From: Dyella sp. 2HG41-7
GTDB taxonomy: Bacteria; Pseudomonadota; Gammaproteobacteria; Xanthomonadales; Rhodanobacteraceae
DNA: 64,000 nt
Reading direction: 5' to 3'
NCBI RefSeq assembly: GCF_021390675.1
Contig: NZ_JAJEJV010000004.1
Coordinates: 1,736,001-1,800,000 of the forward strand
Positions within the stretch are counted from its first letter, which is position 1. Each line of letters opens with the position of its first letter. The position numbers were made by a program, and so were the translations under genes. Shown here one piece after another: positions 25,953-34,747 of the stretch. The notes beneath the pieces were generated by a model, which was not told the origin of the DNA, did not search any database, and worked only from the letters and a program-made list of their open reading frames with translations.

Positions 25953-26699
25953 ATGCCCACGTCGAATATCACGCTGTACGCCAGCCGCCCTGGTTTTGGC
26001 CTGCCAGATACCAGCCCGTTCGTCATCAAAACCGAAGTGCAGTTGAAGATGGCGGGTTTGTCGTATGCGCGGGAATCCACCATTCCTCCACAGGCGCCCA
26101 AGGGCAAAGTGCCGTATATCGAGGACGAGGGCGTTGTGGTTCCCGATTCCACGTTTATTCGCGCACATATCGAACGCAAATACGGTGTCGATCTGGACGA
26201 AGGTTTGACGGCGCAGCAGCGCGCCGAATCGTGGACGATCGAGCGCTTGCTTGAAGACCACCTGTATTTCGCGATGGTGTGGTTTCGCTGGATCGTGCCG
26301 GAGAACTTCGCCAAAGGGCCGGCACGATTTGCCGATTTCGCCCCGCAAGCCGAGCGCGAGGCCTTGCGTCGCCAGATGCAGGCGCGCAAAGACGGCGAAT
26401 TGCGCGGTCACGGCATCGGCCGGCACTCGGCCGCGGAAATCGCGGTGCTCGGCGTGCGTTCAATCGACGCCGTTAGCACGCTGCTCGGCGAAAAGCCGTA
26501 TTTGATGGGCGATCGGCCGAGCGCCGTCGATGCGATGGCATTCGGTGTGCTTGCGGCGATCCTTACACCTTTCTTCGATACGCCGCTGCGCGATGCGGTG
26601 GTTGGGCGCGCCAACTTGGTCACGTATGTGGAACGAATGATGCAAAGGTTTTATCCCGAACATGCGTGGGAGCCGGTGCGGCAGCCCGAAGTCGCGTAA
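25953..26699 (+). CDS. Glutathione S-transferase family protein (metaxin/FAX-like)
   Basis: 248 residues from the ATG at 25953 (AGGG nearby). Thioredoxin-fold N-domain (ITLYASRPGFGLPDTSPFVIK ... APKGKVPYIEDEG, with V-P before the glutathione-binding stretch and D-S after it), then the helical C-domain. The length and the PKGKVPYIED..VVPDSTFI pattern match the metaxin/Fax-like GST branch that is common in proteobacteria. The catalytic residue is not obvious. Single gene with a hairpin downstream. Confidence 0.85.
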   Translation: MPTSNITLYASRPGFGLPDTSPFVIKTEVQLKMAGLSYARESTIPPQAPKGKVPYIEDEGVVVPDSTFIRAHIERKYGVDLDEGLTAQQRAESWTIERLLEDHLYFAMVWFRWIVPENFAKGPARFADFAPQAEREALRRQMQARKDGELRGHGIGRHSAAEIAVLGVRSIDAVSTLLGEKPYLMGDRPSAVDAMAFGVLAAILTPFFDTPLRDAVVGRANLVTYVERMMQRFYPEHAWEPVRQPEVA

Positions 26700-26725
26700 A
26701 AAACGACCGGTTGGCGAAACCCTAT

Positions 26726-26766
26726 GCCGGAATTCCGTACGTTTGTACGTGCCGGATTCCGGCTTT
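26726..26766 (+). terminator. Hairpin after the GST-like gene
   Basis: Outer arms GCCGGAAT (26726-26733) and ATTCCGGC (26756-26763), with an inner stem CGTAC/GTACG, then TTT. Imperfect in the middle; terminator-like, 27 bases after the stop codon. Confidence 0.65.
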
Positions 26767-26932
26767 CCGGGTTGAGTCATGCGCCGCGTGTCAAACTTCT
26801 TTCGCGCGGGGCACAAGGCGTTCACAAAATCCGCAAAAATCGTTTGCGGGGCGTAAACATTCCGAAGACAGAGCAGTACATACCTTGGTGCTAGGCTTTT
26901 AACCGTGCCCGCAAACCACCAAGGAGCCGTCT

Positions 26933-27250
26933 ATGGAAGTCAGCTTCAACAATTGGGGTGAGGCCGTCGCGTTCCTTTCCGAGCGTACCGATATCGCGCT
27001 TGAAGGTTTGATGACATTGAGTGCGCAACAAATGGTGGACCAACAGGTTATCGCCGCGTTGCTGTCCTCCCATTCCCATTTGAGAACGGCAGCTGACATG
27101 TGGCGGCAGATGGCGTCTGCCACCTTACCGATGACGCACGTGCGCAGCTTGCAGAACGATCAACCGGAATCCGTGCGCGAGGCGTATTCGGAGCGCATGG
27201 CCTATTGGGAGGAAATATTCCGCCGGGCCATTCCCCAAGAGAGCGAATGA
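26933..27250 (+). CDS. Hypothetical small cytoplasmic protein
   Basis: 105 residues; CAAGGAGC lies a few bases before the ATG. All-helical composition (VSFNNWGEAVAFLSERTDIA ... MAYWEEIFRRAI), no cysteines, no signal peptide or membrane helix. It may be a small helical-bundle regulator or adaptor; I do not recognise a family. It stands between the GST and creatininase-family genes with normal codon use. Confidence 0.65.
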   Translation: MEVSFNNWGEAVAFLSERTDIALEGLMTLSAQQMVDQQVIAALLSSHSHLRTAADMWRQMASATLPMTHVRSLQNDQPESVREAYSERMAYWEEIFRRAIPQESE

Positions 27251-27341
27251 GGCAAAACGCGGGCAAATGATGGTCGGGTGATGCGAACGCGAAGATGGCG
27301 TGCAACCATATGCCGCCATCTTTCTCCCTATCGCCTAGCCC

Positions 27342-28163
27342 ATGATGATGCGCCACGCCTACCGACGTTTTATCGCGGCCGCCGTTTTGGTTATCGCCGC
27401 GCAGACGGCATTTGCGCAAACGCCCCAAACGGCGCAATTGCAAAATTACACGTGGACGGAATTGCGCGATCAGATTCGCGCCGGCAAAACCACGGTGATC
27501 ATTCCCATCGGCGGTACCGAGCAGAGCGGGCCTTACATCGCCGTGGGCAAGCACAATGTGCGCGCTGAAGTTCTCGCCGAAAAAATTGCGGAGAAACTTG
27601 GCAACGCATTGGTCGCGCCGGTCGTGTCGTATGTGCCCGAAGGCGGTTACGCGCCGCCGACCTCGCATATGCGCTTTCCCGGCACGATCACCATTCCCGA
27701 CGACGTGTTCGAAAAACTGCTGGAGTCGGCGGCCAACAGTTTCGCCGTACACGGGTTTCGCAACATCGTGTTTCTGGGCGATCACGGCGGTTACCAGAAA
27801 GATTTGAAGCTGGTGGTGGCGCACCTCAACAAAACCTGGGCCGGCAAAAATGCCAAAGCGATTCTGCCGCCGGAGTACTACGGCACAGAATCGGATGGCT
27901 ATGCGCAGATCCTGCGTCAGCATGGTATTCGCGATGACGAAATCGGCACGCATGCAGGCGTGGCCGATACATCGTTGCAACTGGCTGTTGCACCGCAGAT
28001 GGTGCGCTTGAATCAGCTGCGCAATGCGGCCAAGCCCAGCGAGGCCGACGGCGTATACGGCGGCGATCCGCGGCGTTCATCGGCGGAGCTTGGGCAGATC
28101 GGCGTGGATGCTATAGTTTCGCGCACTGTCGACGCCATCCGGAAAGAAACTGCGGGGCGTTGA
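27342..28163 (+). CDS. Exported creatininase-family protein with altered metal motif
   Basis: 273 residues with a signal peptide (cleavage near AFAQ). Creatininase fold markers: TTVIIPIGGTEQSGPYIAVG, APVVSYVPEGGY, HMRFPGTITI, VFLGDHGGYQ, GTHAGVADTS. Family enzymes (creatininase, mycofactocin MftE) are cytoplasmic dimetal amidohydrolases with E-x-H and D ligands. Here EQS replaces the usual EQHG and KHN replaces the second aspartate area, so metal binding must differ or be lost. Its export to the periplasm is also unlike creatininase. The next gene encodes an exported beta-propeller. Confidence 0.82.
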   Translation: MMMRHAYRRFIAAAVLVIAAQTAFAQTPQTAQLQNYTWTELRDQIRAGKTTVIIPIGGTEQSGPYIAVGKHNVRAEVLAEKIAEKLGNALVAPVVSYVPEGGYAPPTSHMRFPGTITIPDDVFEKLLESAANSFAVHGFRNIVFLGDHGGYQKDLKLVVAHLNKTWAGKNAKAILPPEYYGTESDGYAQILRQHGIRDDEIGTHAGVADTSLQLAVAPQMVRLNQLRNAAKPSEADGVYGGDPRRSSAELGQIGVDAIVSRTVDAIRKETAGR

Positions 28164-28225
28164 TCGAACCGTTGGAACAGATCGTTTTTCTTTTAAACCT
28201 TCAACTATAAATACGGGAATTTGCC

Positions 28226-29389
28226 GTGAAATGTGATCGTTTTGGGCGTCTTGCCTTGCGTGCCGGCGTGGTGCTGGCCGGATTCTGCATTACCGCTGCC
28301 GCCGTCGCGCAAACGGTGCAGACCGTTCCCGGTATGCCGCCGGTATCCAACGCGAACGACATGTACAGCAATGCGGGTGCGAACATGTTCAGCCCGGCGG
28401 TGGCCGGTGCGTTGCAGCGCATCTACGTACCCAATCTTCGCTCCGACGATGTGTATGTGATCGATCCGACCACGTTCAAAGTGGTCGACAAATTTCCGGT
28501 CGGTCGTAGCCCGCAGCACGTGGTGCCGTCGTGGGATCTGAAAACGCTGTGGGTCACCAATAATGCCGAAGGTCGCAAAGATGGCAGCCTTACGCCGATC
28601 GATCCGATGACCGGCAAGCCGGGCAACGCCGATCCGGTCGACGATCCGTACAACATGTACTTCACGCCGGACGGTAAAGAAGCCATTGTGGTCGCCGAAG
28701 CGTTCGCGCGTTTGGACTTCCGCGATCCGCATACCATGGCGTTGAAGTCCCGTCTGTCGGCGCCGGAATGTAAAGGCATCAACCACGCGGATTTCTCGAT
28801 CGACGGCAAGTACGCCATCTTTACCTGCGAGTTCACCGGCAAGCTGGTGAAGATCGATATGCTGAATCGCAAAGTGATGGGCTATTTGGCGCTGAGCAAG
28901 CGCGGCATGCCGCAAGACATTCGTGTGTCGCCGGATGGCAAGGTGTTTTACGTGGCCGACATGATGGCCGACGGCGTTTACTTGATCGACGGCGATAGCT
29001 TCAAGCAGATCGGCTTCCTTAAGACGGGCGTGGGTACGCACGGTTTGTATCCGAGCCGCGACGCCACCAAGTTGTATGTCGCCAATCGCGGTTCGAACAA
29101 AGTGCACGGCCCGCGTAATGGTCCGGGCAGCGTGTCGGTGATCGATTTCGCAACGCGCAAAGTGGTCGCCAATTGGCCGATTCCAGGCGGCGGCAGCCCC
29201 GATATGGGCAATGTCACAGCGGACGGTAAATGGTTGTGGCTGTCGGGTCGATTTGACGACGTGGTGTACGCGTTCGATACGGCGACCGGCAAGGTGAAGA
29301 TCATCAAGGTCGGCATGGAGCCGCACGGTTTGGCCGTTTGGCCGCAGCCGGGGCGCTTCTCGCTCGGCCACACCGGCATCATGCGGTGA
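28226..29389 (+). CDS. Exported YncE-like (YVTN) beta-propeller protein
   Basis: 387 residues from a GTG at 28226; signal peptide ending about residue 28 (AAAVAQ). Repeats of the YVTN type: RIYVPNLRSDDVYVIDPTT, LWVTNNAEGRKDGSLTPID, FYVADMMADGVYLIDGDS and LYVANRGSNKVHGPR. These make a seven-bladed-type propeller in the periplasm or outside. Such proteins bind ligands or serve as surface-layer/cell-envelope parts; no ligand can be named. Ends in a strong bidirectional terminator. Confidence 0.85.
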   Translation: MKCDRFGRLALRAGVVLAGFCITAAAVAQTVQTVPGMPPVSNANDMYSNAGANMFSPAVAGALQRIYVPNLRSDDVYVIDPTTFKVVDKFPVGRSPQHVVPSWDLKTLWVTNNAEGRKDGSLTPIDPMTGKPGNADPVDDPYNMYFTPDGKEAIVVAEAFARLDFRDPHTMALKSRLSAPECKGINHADFSIDGKYAIFTCEFTGKLVKIDMLNRKVMGYLALSKRGMPQDIRVSPDGKVFYVADMMADGVYLIDGDSFKQIGFLKTGVGTHGLYPSRDATKLYVANRGSNKVHGPRNGPGSVSVIDFATRKVVANWPIPGGGSPDMGNVTADGKWLWLSGRFDDVVYAFDTATGKVKIIKVGMEPHGLAVWPQPGRFSLGHTGIMR

Positions 29390-29396
29390 TGCAAAT

Positions 29397-29425
29397 AAAA
29401 ACGGCGCCGCGAGGCGCCGTTTTTA
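29397..29425. terminator. Bidirectional rho-independent terminator
   Basis: AAAAACGGCGCC (29397-29408) / GGCGCCGTTTTT (29413-29424...) around a GCGA loop. The A run and T run make it work on both strands, serving the beta-propeller gene (+) and fabV (-). Confidence 0.93.
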
Positions 29426-29447
29426 TTATCTGTTCGGTGCTGAGCGA

Positions 29448-30653
29448 TCAGAGCTGCACGACGTCGAAACTCACATCCGGATTCACATCGGCGTTGTAGT
29501 CGACATCTTTGCGATCGAATCCGAACAAACGCAGAAACTCCTGCTTGTAGCCGGCGTAATCGGTCAGCTCCCACAGATTGTCCGTGGTGACTTGCGGCCA
29601 CAGCGCCTTGCACGCCTGCTGCACGTCGTCGCGCAATTCCCAATCGTCGAGACGCAAACGGCCTTCCTCGTCGGTGGTCGGTGGCGTGCCGTCGTTGCGA
29701 TAGAGGAAGTCGTGGAACAGACGATTGGCCTGTTCGATGGTGCCTTCGTGCAGGCCTTTTTCCTTCATGATGCGGAACGCCATGGAGACGTACAGCGGAA
29801 TCACCGGAATGGCTGAGCTGGCTTGCGTCACCACGGATTTCATCACGCCCACGTACGCATGCAAACCTTGCGCGGCGTAATGCTGATTGAGTTCCTGCGC
29901 GGTGTTGTCCAGATGCTGTTTGGCTTGACCAATCGTGCCGTGCCAGTAGATCGGCCAGGTGATTTCCGTGCCCACGTAGCTGTACGCGACGGTGGCTGCA
30001 TTTTGCGCCAGCACCCCGGCCTTGCTTAGCGCATCGATCCACAGCGCCCAGTCTTCGCCGCCCATGACAGCGACGGTGTCTTTGATTTCCTGATCGTTGG
30101 CCGGCTCAACAGTCACCTGCACCACGGAGTCTTTGTTGGTATCCACCGACGATGCGGTGAACGGCTGGCCGATGGTCTTCAACGTGGAACGCACCACTTC
30201 GCCAGTATCGGGCATCTTGCGCACGGGCGAGGCGAGCGAATAGATCACCAGATCGATCGGGCCGCCCATTTCGTTTTTGATGATGTCGATGGCGCGTGCG
30301 CGCGTTTCGTTGGAGAACGCGTCGCCATTGATCGAGCGCGAATACAGACCAGCCTGCTTGGCTAGCTTGTCGAACGCGGCGGAGTTGTACCAGCCGGCCG
30401 TGCCGGGCTTGGCTTCGCTGGAGGGCTTCTCGAAGAACACGCCCAGCGTCGCGGCGCCGTAGCCGAAGGCGGCCGTCACGCGCGTCGCCAGCCCGTAGCC
30501 CGTGGATGCGCCGATCACCAGCACGCGCTTGGGCCCAGACGCGGACGTGCCTTTGGCCTGGGTGACGCCGATCTGATCGATCACGTTTTTCTCGCAGCCG
30601 ACCGGATGCGCCGTGATGCAGATAAAACCGCGAACCTTGGGATGGATGATCAC
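29448..30653 (-). CDS. fabV: Trans-2-enoyl-CoA/ACP reductase FabV
   Basis: 401 residues, the usual length of FabV, from a GTG at 30653. It reduces the trans-2-enoyl thioester in the last step of fatty-acid elongation, using NADH, in the cytoplasm. It has the NAD-binding GASTGYG (48-54) and the diagnostic active site Tyr-x8-Lys (Y236 WHGTIGQA K245). The N-terminus [18 protein letters not shown] is conserved. FabV is triclosan-resistant and common in Xanthomonadales, where it often replaces FabI. Confidence 0.96.
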   Translation of the reverse strand: MIIHPKVRGFICITAHPVGCEKNVIDQIGVTQAKGTSASGPKRVLVIGASTGYGLATRVTAAFGYGAATLGVFFEKPSSEAKPGTAGWYNSAAFDKLAKQAGLYSRSINGDAFSNETRARAIDIIKNEMGGPIDLVIYSLASPVRKMPDTGEVVRSTLKTIGQPFTASSVDTNKDSVVQVTVEPANDQEIKDTVAVMGGEDWALWIDALSKAGVLAQNAATVAYSYVGTEITWPIYWHGTIGQAKQHLDNTAQELNQHYAAQGLHAYVGVMKSVVTQASSAIPVIPLYVSMAFRIMKEKGLHEGTIEQANRLFHDFLYRNDGTPPTTDEEGRLRLDDWELRDDVQQACKALWPQVTTDNLWELTDYAGYKQEFLRLFGFDRKDVDYNADVNPDVSFDVVQL

Positions 30654-30735
30654 GCAGAACCCTCACGTCGAAACAAAGACGCCATTCTAAACGGCTAGAG
30701 GGACCATGCGCTTCCGCAGGGAGCGAATCGCCAAG

Positions 30736-32724
30736 TTAGGTCCCGTCGGCGATAAACCCGACCTTGGCGTGGCTCCCGTCGCAAAACGGCTTGTTTTGGC
30801 TGTGCCCGCAGCGGCACAGGTAGGCGCTGGTAACCCGCGCCACCATGCGGCCGGTGCCGCTGATGATCTCCAGATTGCCGCGCACGCGCAGTGGCCCATT
30901 GAGCTGCGGGTCGACCTGTAGTGGGCCGTCGCGCACGGCCAGGGCATCGATGGCGGTTCCGGTCGGTGGCTCGCCGCTGGCGTCGAAGCCGATGTCGTGA
31001 TGGGAGCTGTCGCAGAACGGCTTGTTCTTCGACGCGCCGCAGCGGCACAGCGTGGCGCGGAATCCGATGGGCTTGCCGTTGAGGCGCAGATCGCCGCGGA
31101 AGGCGTACGGGCCCGCTTCGCGCGTCGAGGCGAGATTGACCGGCGGCGTGGGCTCGTCAGCATGCCCGTCGCGACGCGCGTAGCGAATTGCGCCCGATGG
31201 GCAGGCGTGCGCGATCTCGACCAATCGATCGACCTCCATCGCGTCGGGAAATATCCACGCGCCTTGCACGTTGGCGAGGAAGACCTTCGGCGCGCCAGTC
31301 ACGCAAAAGCGCGCGTGAATGCAGCGCTTGGTTTCGAACATCAACGTGAGCTTTTCGCCTTCGACGACTTCGACGCCGTCTTGCACGGAAGAGGGCGGCG
31401 CCGCTGCGGTTGCTGCGGCTGTCGTGGCGACAGGCGCGGCGGGCGCGGCGGCCCACGGTGCAGGCCGAGAGAGATCGAACTCTTGGTCCGCACGCTGTTG
31501 AAGACTGGAAAGTATCGACGCCGCAGCCTTCGTGCGCGGATCGCCCGATTCGCTCAAACGCACCGCCGCTTCCGCCAACTGCTGCAGACGTTCGCGGAAA
31601 AAGCGTCGCGCGCCAGGCCCGGGTGGAAGCGCCGCCGTGTCGCGCAAGGTGATAAACGAAACGCCGGCATGACAATCCGGATTCGACGGTCCGGCCGGCA
31701 ATCGCGCGGCGCGCTCGGCCAAGGGCGATAGCGCATGCATCAAGCCAATCGCCAAATCGAGCGAAAGCATTTTGTCCGGATCCGATGTCGGCACCGCATA
31801 CGTGTATGCGAGCAAGCGCTGCATCAAACCGTAAGCGCTGTTGGCCAGATCCACCGTCGCGATGGCGTCGGGATCTTCCAGCCACACGCGGCCTTCGGGA
31901 CGTGGCGGTCGACGCAGCACCGGATTGGTTGCGGCGGGAAAAGCCGGCCTGAACGACGGATCGGCAGCAAGCAGCGCCTGGTATTCCGAACGTATTGCCG
32001 CGAAACGCTGGTAGTGCGAATTTTCTGTGTTTTCCTGCGCGCCTTCGCCCTGCGTGATGATGGATTCGAACGCGGCCAGCGCAGTCTTCAGGCAAATCAC
32101 TTTGTGTGCGCCGGGCAGCGACACTTCCGCGCTCGACAACTGCAACGCCGCGTTGCCGCACATCGCGCCATCTTCGCCGTGCGCTTCGACCAGTAAGCGC
32201 AAACCATTGCCGAGCGTTTGATAGAACTCGCCGACGGTGTCGTAATTCAAGCCCATCGGCGTGAGACGTGGGCCACTCGCGCCGCGTACGAATTGACGCT
32301 CGGGTTCGAAGCCTGCGCCATCGGGTTCGGAGGAGTCGGCGGGGCGCTCCAAAAAAATGAAGTGCTGCAACGTCGCCATATTGAACGGCGCGAGTTTCAC
32401 CACCACGCCCGCAGGCAAATAGCCAGGATCCAGCGGAAAATTGGAGCGTCCCACGCGTGGCGCGCCGCCTAATGCGACGGTGATGTTCCACACCGACATC
32501 AGGTGACCCATCTCTTCGATCGCCACCTGCAGAATGCTGCGCTTCCAACGCGTGATCGCTTCGAGCTGCTCCGCTGTGACGCCTTCTTCCACCGACGATT
32601 TCAACGAAAACGCCGCATAGAGATAGGTGCACATCAAGCAATGTTCGAGTTCCGCAGCCTCATACAGCGCATGCAGCGCTTGTTCGCGACTGGGAACGGG
32701 ATGGTTGGGGCTATACCGGACCAC
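30736..32724 (-). CDS. Ferritin-like (VioB/iminophenylpyruvate dimer synthase-like) protein fused to a mono-cluster ferredoxin and two CDGSH domains
   Basis: 662 residues from a GTG at 32724, chosen because GGGAGAG lies seven bases upstream; an ATG at 32772 has no support. The N-terminal ferritin-like domain (about 10-230) carries EAAELEHCLMCTY and QVAIEEMGHLMSVWN, the Glu/His pairs for a di-metal site. Near 468-508 a YjdI-type ferredoxin (CIHARFC ... CPSGAI) follows. Two CDGSH iron-sulfur modules come next (CRCGASKNKPFCDSSHHDIG at 560-579 and CRCGHSQNKPFCDGSHAKVG at 637-656). This reads as a self-contained redox enzyme. Its substrate is unknown. Confidence 0.85.
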   Translation of the reverse strand: MVRYSPNHPVPSREQALHALYEAAELEHCLMCTYLYAAFSLKSSVEEGVTAEQLEAITRWKRSILQVAIEEMGHLMSVWNITVALGGAPRVGRSNFPLDPGYLPAGVVVKLAPFNMATLQHFIFLERPADSSEPDGAGFEPERQFVRGASGPRLTPMGLNYDTVGEFYQTLGNGLRLLVEAHGEDGAMCGNAALQLSSAEVSLPGAHKVICLKTALAAFESIITQGEGAQENTENSHYQRFAAIRSEYQALLAADPSFRPAFPAATNPVLRRPPRPEGRVWLEDPDAIATVDLANSAYGLMQRLLAYTYAVPTSDPDKMLSLDLAIGLMHALSPLAERAARLPAGPSNPDCHAGVSFITLRDTAALPPGPGARRFFRERLQQLAEAAVRLSESGDPRTKAAASILSSLQQRADQEFDLSRPAPWAAAPAAPVATTAAATAAAPPSSVQDGVEVVEGEKLTLMFETKRCIHARFCVTGAPKVFLANVQGAWIFPDAMEVDRLVEIAHACPSGAIRYARRDGHADEPTPPVNLASTREAGPYAFRGDLRLNGKPIGFRATLCRCGASKNKPFCDSSHHDIGFDASGEPPTGTAIDALAVRDGPLQVDPQLNGPLRVRGNLEIISGTGRMVARVTSAYLCRCGHSQNKPFCDGSHAKVGFIADGT

Positions 32725-32819
32725 GACTCTCTCCCTATTGTCGAAGAAGAGAAGGTACACCCATATGCACATGTCTTCCTCTCCCAGAAGTGAGAGGAAG
32801 ATATGCTGGTTTGTTACGT

Positions 32820-33584
32820 TCAGATGAACATGCCGCCGGATGCTTCGATACGCTGCGCGTTGATCCAGCCGCTGTCTTTGGACAACAACATGGCGATGGC
32901 GCCTCCGACATCGTCCGGCAAACCCACGCGTCCCAGTGCGGTTTGCGAAGCGACGAAGGCATTCACATCCGCGTTGTCGCGCACCACGCCGCCGCCGAAA
33001 TCGGTCTCGATGGCGCCCGGCGCAAGCGTGTTGACGGCAATGCGGCGCGGGCCGAGTTCCTTGGCGAGATAACGCGTCAGTACTTCAATCGCGCCCTTCA
33101 TCGCTGCGTACGCTGCGTAGCCGGGCAGGGCGAAGCGCGCCAGGCCGCTGGAGATGTTCACGATGCGTCCGCCATCGGCGATCAACGGCAGCAAGGTTTG
33201 TGTGAGAAAGAACGCGCCCTTGAGATGGATGTTCACCAATTCGTCGAATTGCGCTTCGGTGGTCTCCGCAAAGTTGGCGTGCACGCCGATGCCCGCGTTG
33301 TTGACCAGATAGTCGAAGCGGTCGCGCTGCCAATGGTTCTTCAATACGGAACGCAACTGGTCGGCGAACGCGGCGAAGGTGGAAGCCTTGCCGACGTCGA
33401 GCTGCAAAGCGGCCGCGCGACGGCCCTGTTTCGTGATGGCTTCGACCACGGCCTCTGCTTCGGCCTTATTGGAGCGGTAGGTCAGCACCACGTCGTTGCC
33501 GTGTTCGGCCAGCTTCAGGGCCATGCTCCTGCCCAGACCGCGGCTGCCGCCGGTAATCAGGGCGATAGGGGTCGTCGTGCTCAT
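32820..33584 (-). CDS. SDR family oxidoreductase
   Basis: 254 residues from the ATG at 33584 with GAGGAG upstream. Rossmann motif TGGSRGLGR near residues 10-18, NNAG (YLVNNAGIGVH), catalytic Ser (NISSGLARFALPG) and YAAYAAMKG. An ordinary classical SDR with about 250 residues, probably NADPH-linked (Arg after the Gly-rich loop). It is transcribed divergently from a LysR gene, which likely regulates it through the palindrome at 33670-33683. Confidence 0.9.
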   Translation of the reverse strand: MSTTTPIALITGGSRGLGRSMALKLAEHGNDVVLTYRSNKAEAEAVVEAITKQGRRAAALQLDVGKASTFAAFADQLRSVLKNHWQRDRFDYLVNNAGIGVHANFAETTEAQFDELVNIHLKGAFFLTQTLLPLIADGGRIVNISSGLARFALPGYAAYAAMKGAIEVLTRYLAKELGPRRIAVNTLAPGAIETDFGGGVVRDNADVNAFVASQTALGRVGLPDDVGGAIAMLLSKDSGWINAQRIEASGGMFI

Positions 33585-33669
33585 GGGTGTCTCCTCAGTG
33601 CAGGGAATGGGAACCAACGGCGCTCAGGATATTGGTCTGTACTTGCCGCATAAATCGTCCGATCATGAG

Positions 33670-33683
33670 TTATGTGTTCATAA
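33670..33683. promoter_or_regulatory. Candidate LysR operator (TTATG-N4-CATAA)
   Basis: TTATG (33670-33674), four bases, CATAA (33679-33683) gives dyad symmetry and a T-N11-A LysR box. It lies in the 123-base gap between the divergent SDR and LysR genes, 24 bases before the LysR start codon. This placement is usual for LysR autoregulation and control of the divergent target. Confidence 0.6.
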
Positions 33684-33707
33684 AATCCGAATAATCGAGG
33701 GCGGACG

Positions 33708-34610
33708 ATGAATCAGATCGAAGCCATGCATACCTTCGTACGGGTTGCGGAACTGGCCAGCTTCACCAAGGCTGCCGACAGCCTGGGGCTGCCGAAGGCC
33801 AGCGCGTCCACGGCCGTCCAGCAGCTGGAGGCGCAGCTCGGCACACAGTTGCTGCATCGAACCACACGCAGCGTACAGATGACGCACGACGGCCAGCGTT
33901 TCTACGAACGCTGCAAAGACGTGCTGGCGGATCTGGATGAGTTGAACAGCATGTTCCAGCAAGCGCCGCAGGCGTTGAGCGGTCGTGTGCGCGTGGATAT
34001 GAACACCGGCATGGCTCGGCATGTCGTGCCGCATTTGCCGCAGTTCTTGCGTGAGCATCCGCACATTCAAATCGAATTGAGCAGCTCGGATCGCCGCGTG
34101 GATGTCGTGGCGGAAGGTTTCGATTGCGTGGTGCGCGTCGGCACGCTAGCCGACTCCAGCTTGATCGTGCGTCCGCTTGGGCAGTTCCGCATCGTCAATT
34201 GCGCGAGCCCCGCGTATCTGCAGCAACACGGCATGCCGCAGACGTTGGAGGATCTCGCCGATCATCAGTTGATCCATTACGTATCGACGCTCGGGCAGCG
34301 TCCAGCGGGCTTCGAATATATGGAAGGTTCCGAATGCCGTTACGCGCCCATGCAAGGCGTGCTCACCGTCAATAGCGTGGAAGCGTACGAAGCGGGGTGC
34401 GTTGCGGGACTAGGCATCATCCAGGTGCCGCGTTCAGGCGTTTTGCATTTGATTCAAGCGGGACGCTTGGTGGAAGTGTTGCCGCAGTATCGTGCGGAAC
34501 CCATGCCTGCTTCGCTGCTTTACGCGCGGCGACGCAATCTATCGGCACGCGTGCAGGTTTTCATGACGTGGCTGGCGAGTCATCTCGCGCCGTATTTGGA
34601 TGCTCCCTGA
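33708..34610 (+). CDS. LysR-family transcriptional regulator
   Basis: 300 residues. N-terminal winged HTH (MNQIEAMHTFVRVAELASFTKAADSLGLPKASASTAVQQLE; conserved LysR pattern to about residue 60) and a C-terminal ligand-binding domain (LysR_substrate, e.g. VRVDMNTGMARHVVPHLP). It belongs to the CrgA/PecT-like branch by the pattern. Ligand unknown. Divergent from the SDR gene, likely its regulator. Confidence 0.95.
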   Translation: MNQIEAMHTFVRVAELASFTKAADSLGLPKASASTAVQQLEAQLGTQLLHRTTRSVQMTHDGQRFYERCKDVLADLDELNSMFQQAPQALSGRVRVDMNTGMARHVVPHLPQFLREHPHIQIELSSSDRRVDVVAEGFDCVVRVGTLADSSLIVRPLGQFRIVNCASPAYLQQHGMPQTLEDLADHQLIHYVSTLGQRPAGFEYMEGSECRYAPMQGVLTVNSVEAYEAGCVAGLGIIQVPRSGVLHLIQAGRLVEVLPQYRAEPMPASLLYARRRNLSARVQVFMTWLASHLAPYLDAP

Positions 34611-34747
34611 ACAACGCGACGCCATTGCGAAAAACTGTCATGAGGATTCCTTAAGGTAGAAATCGCCATTCGCGTGTAGACGAACACGTCAGCTGAATGT
34701 TCGATATGGCGCAATGGCGCATTCCTCCCTACTCGAGGCCGCCCGTT

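Noticed and set aside
28205-29371. Long open frame antisense to the beta-propeller gene
   Set aside because: It is a mirror effect of GC-biased codon positions; no signal, family or ribosome site, while the plus-strand gene has repeats and a terminator.
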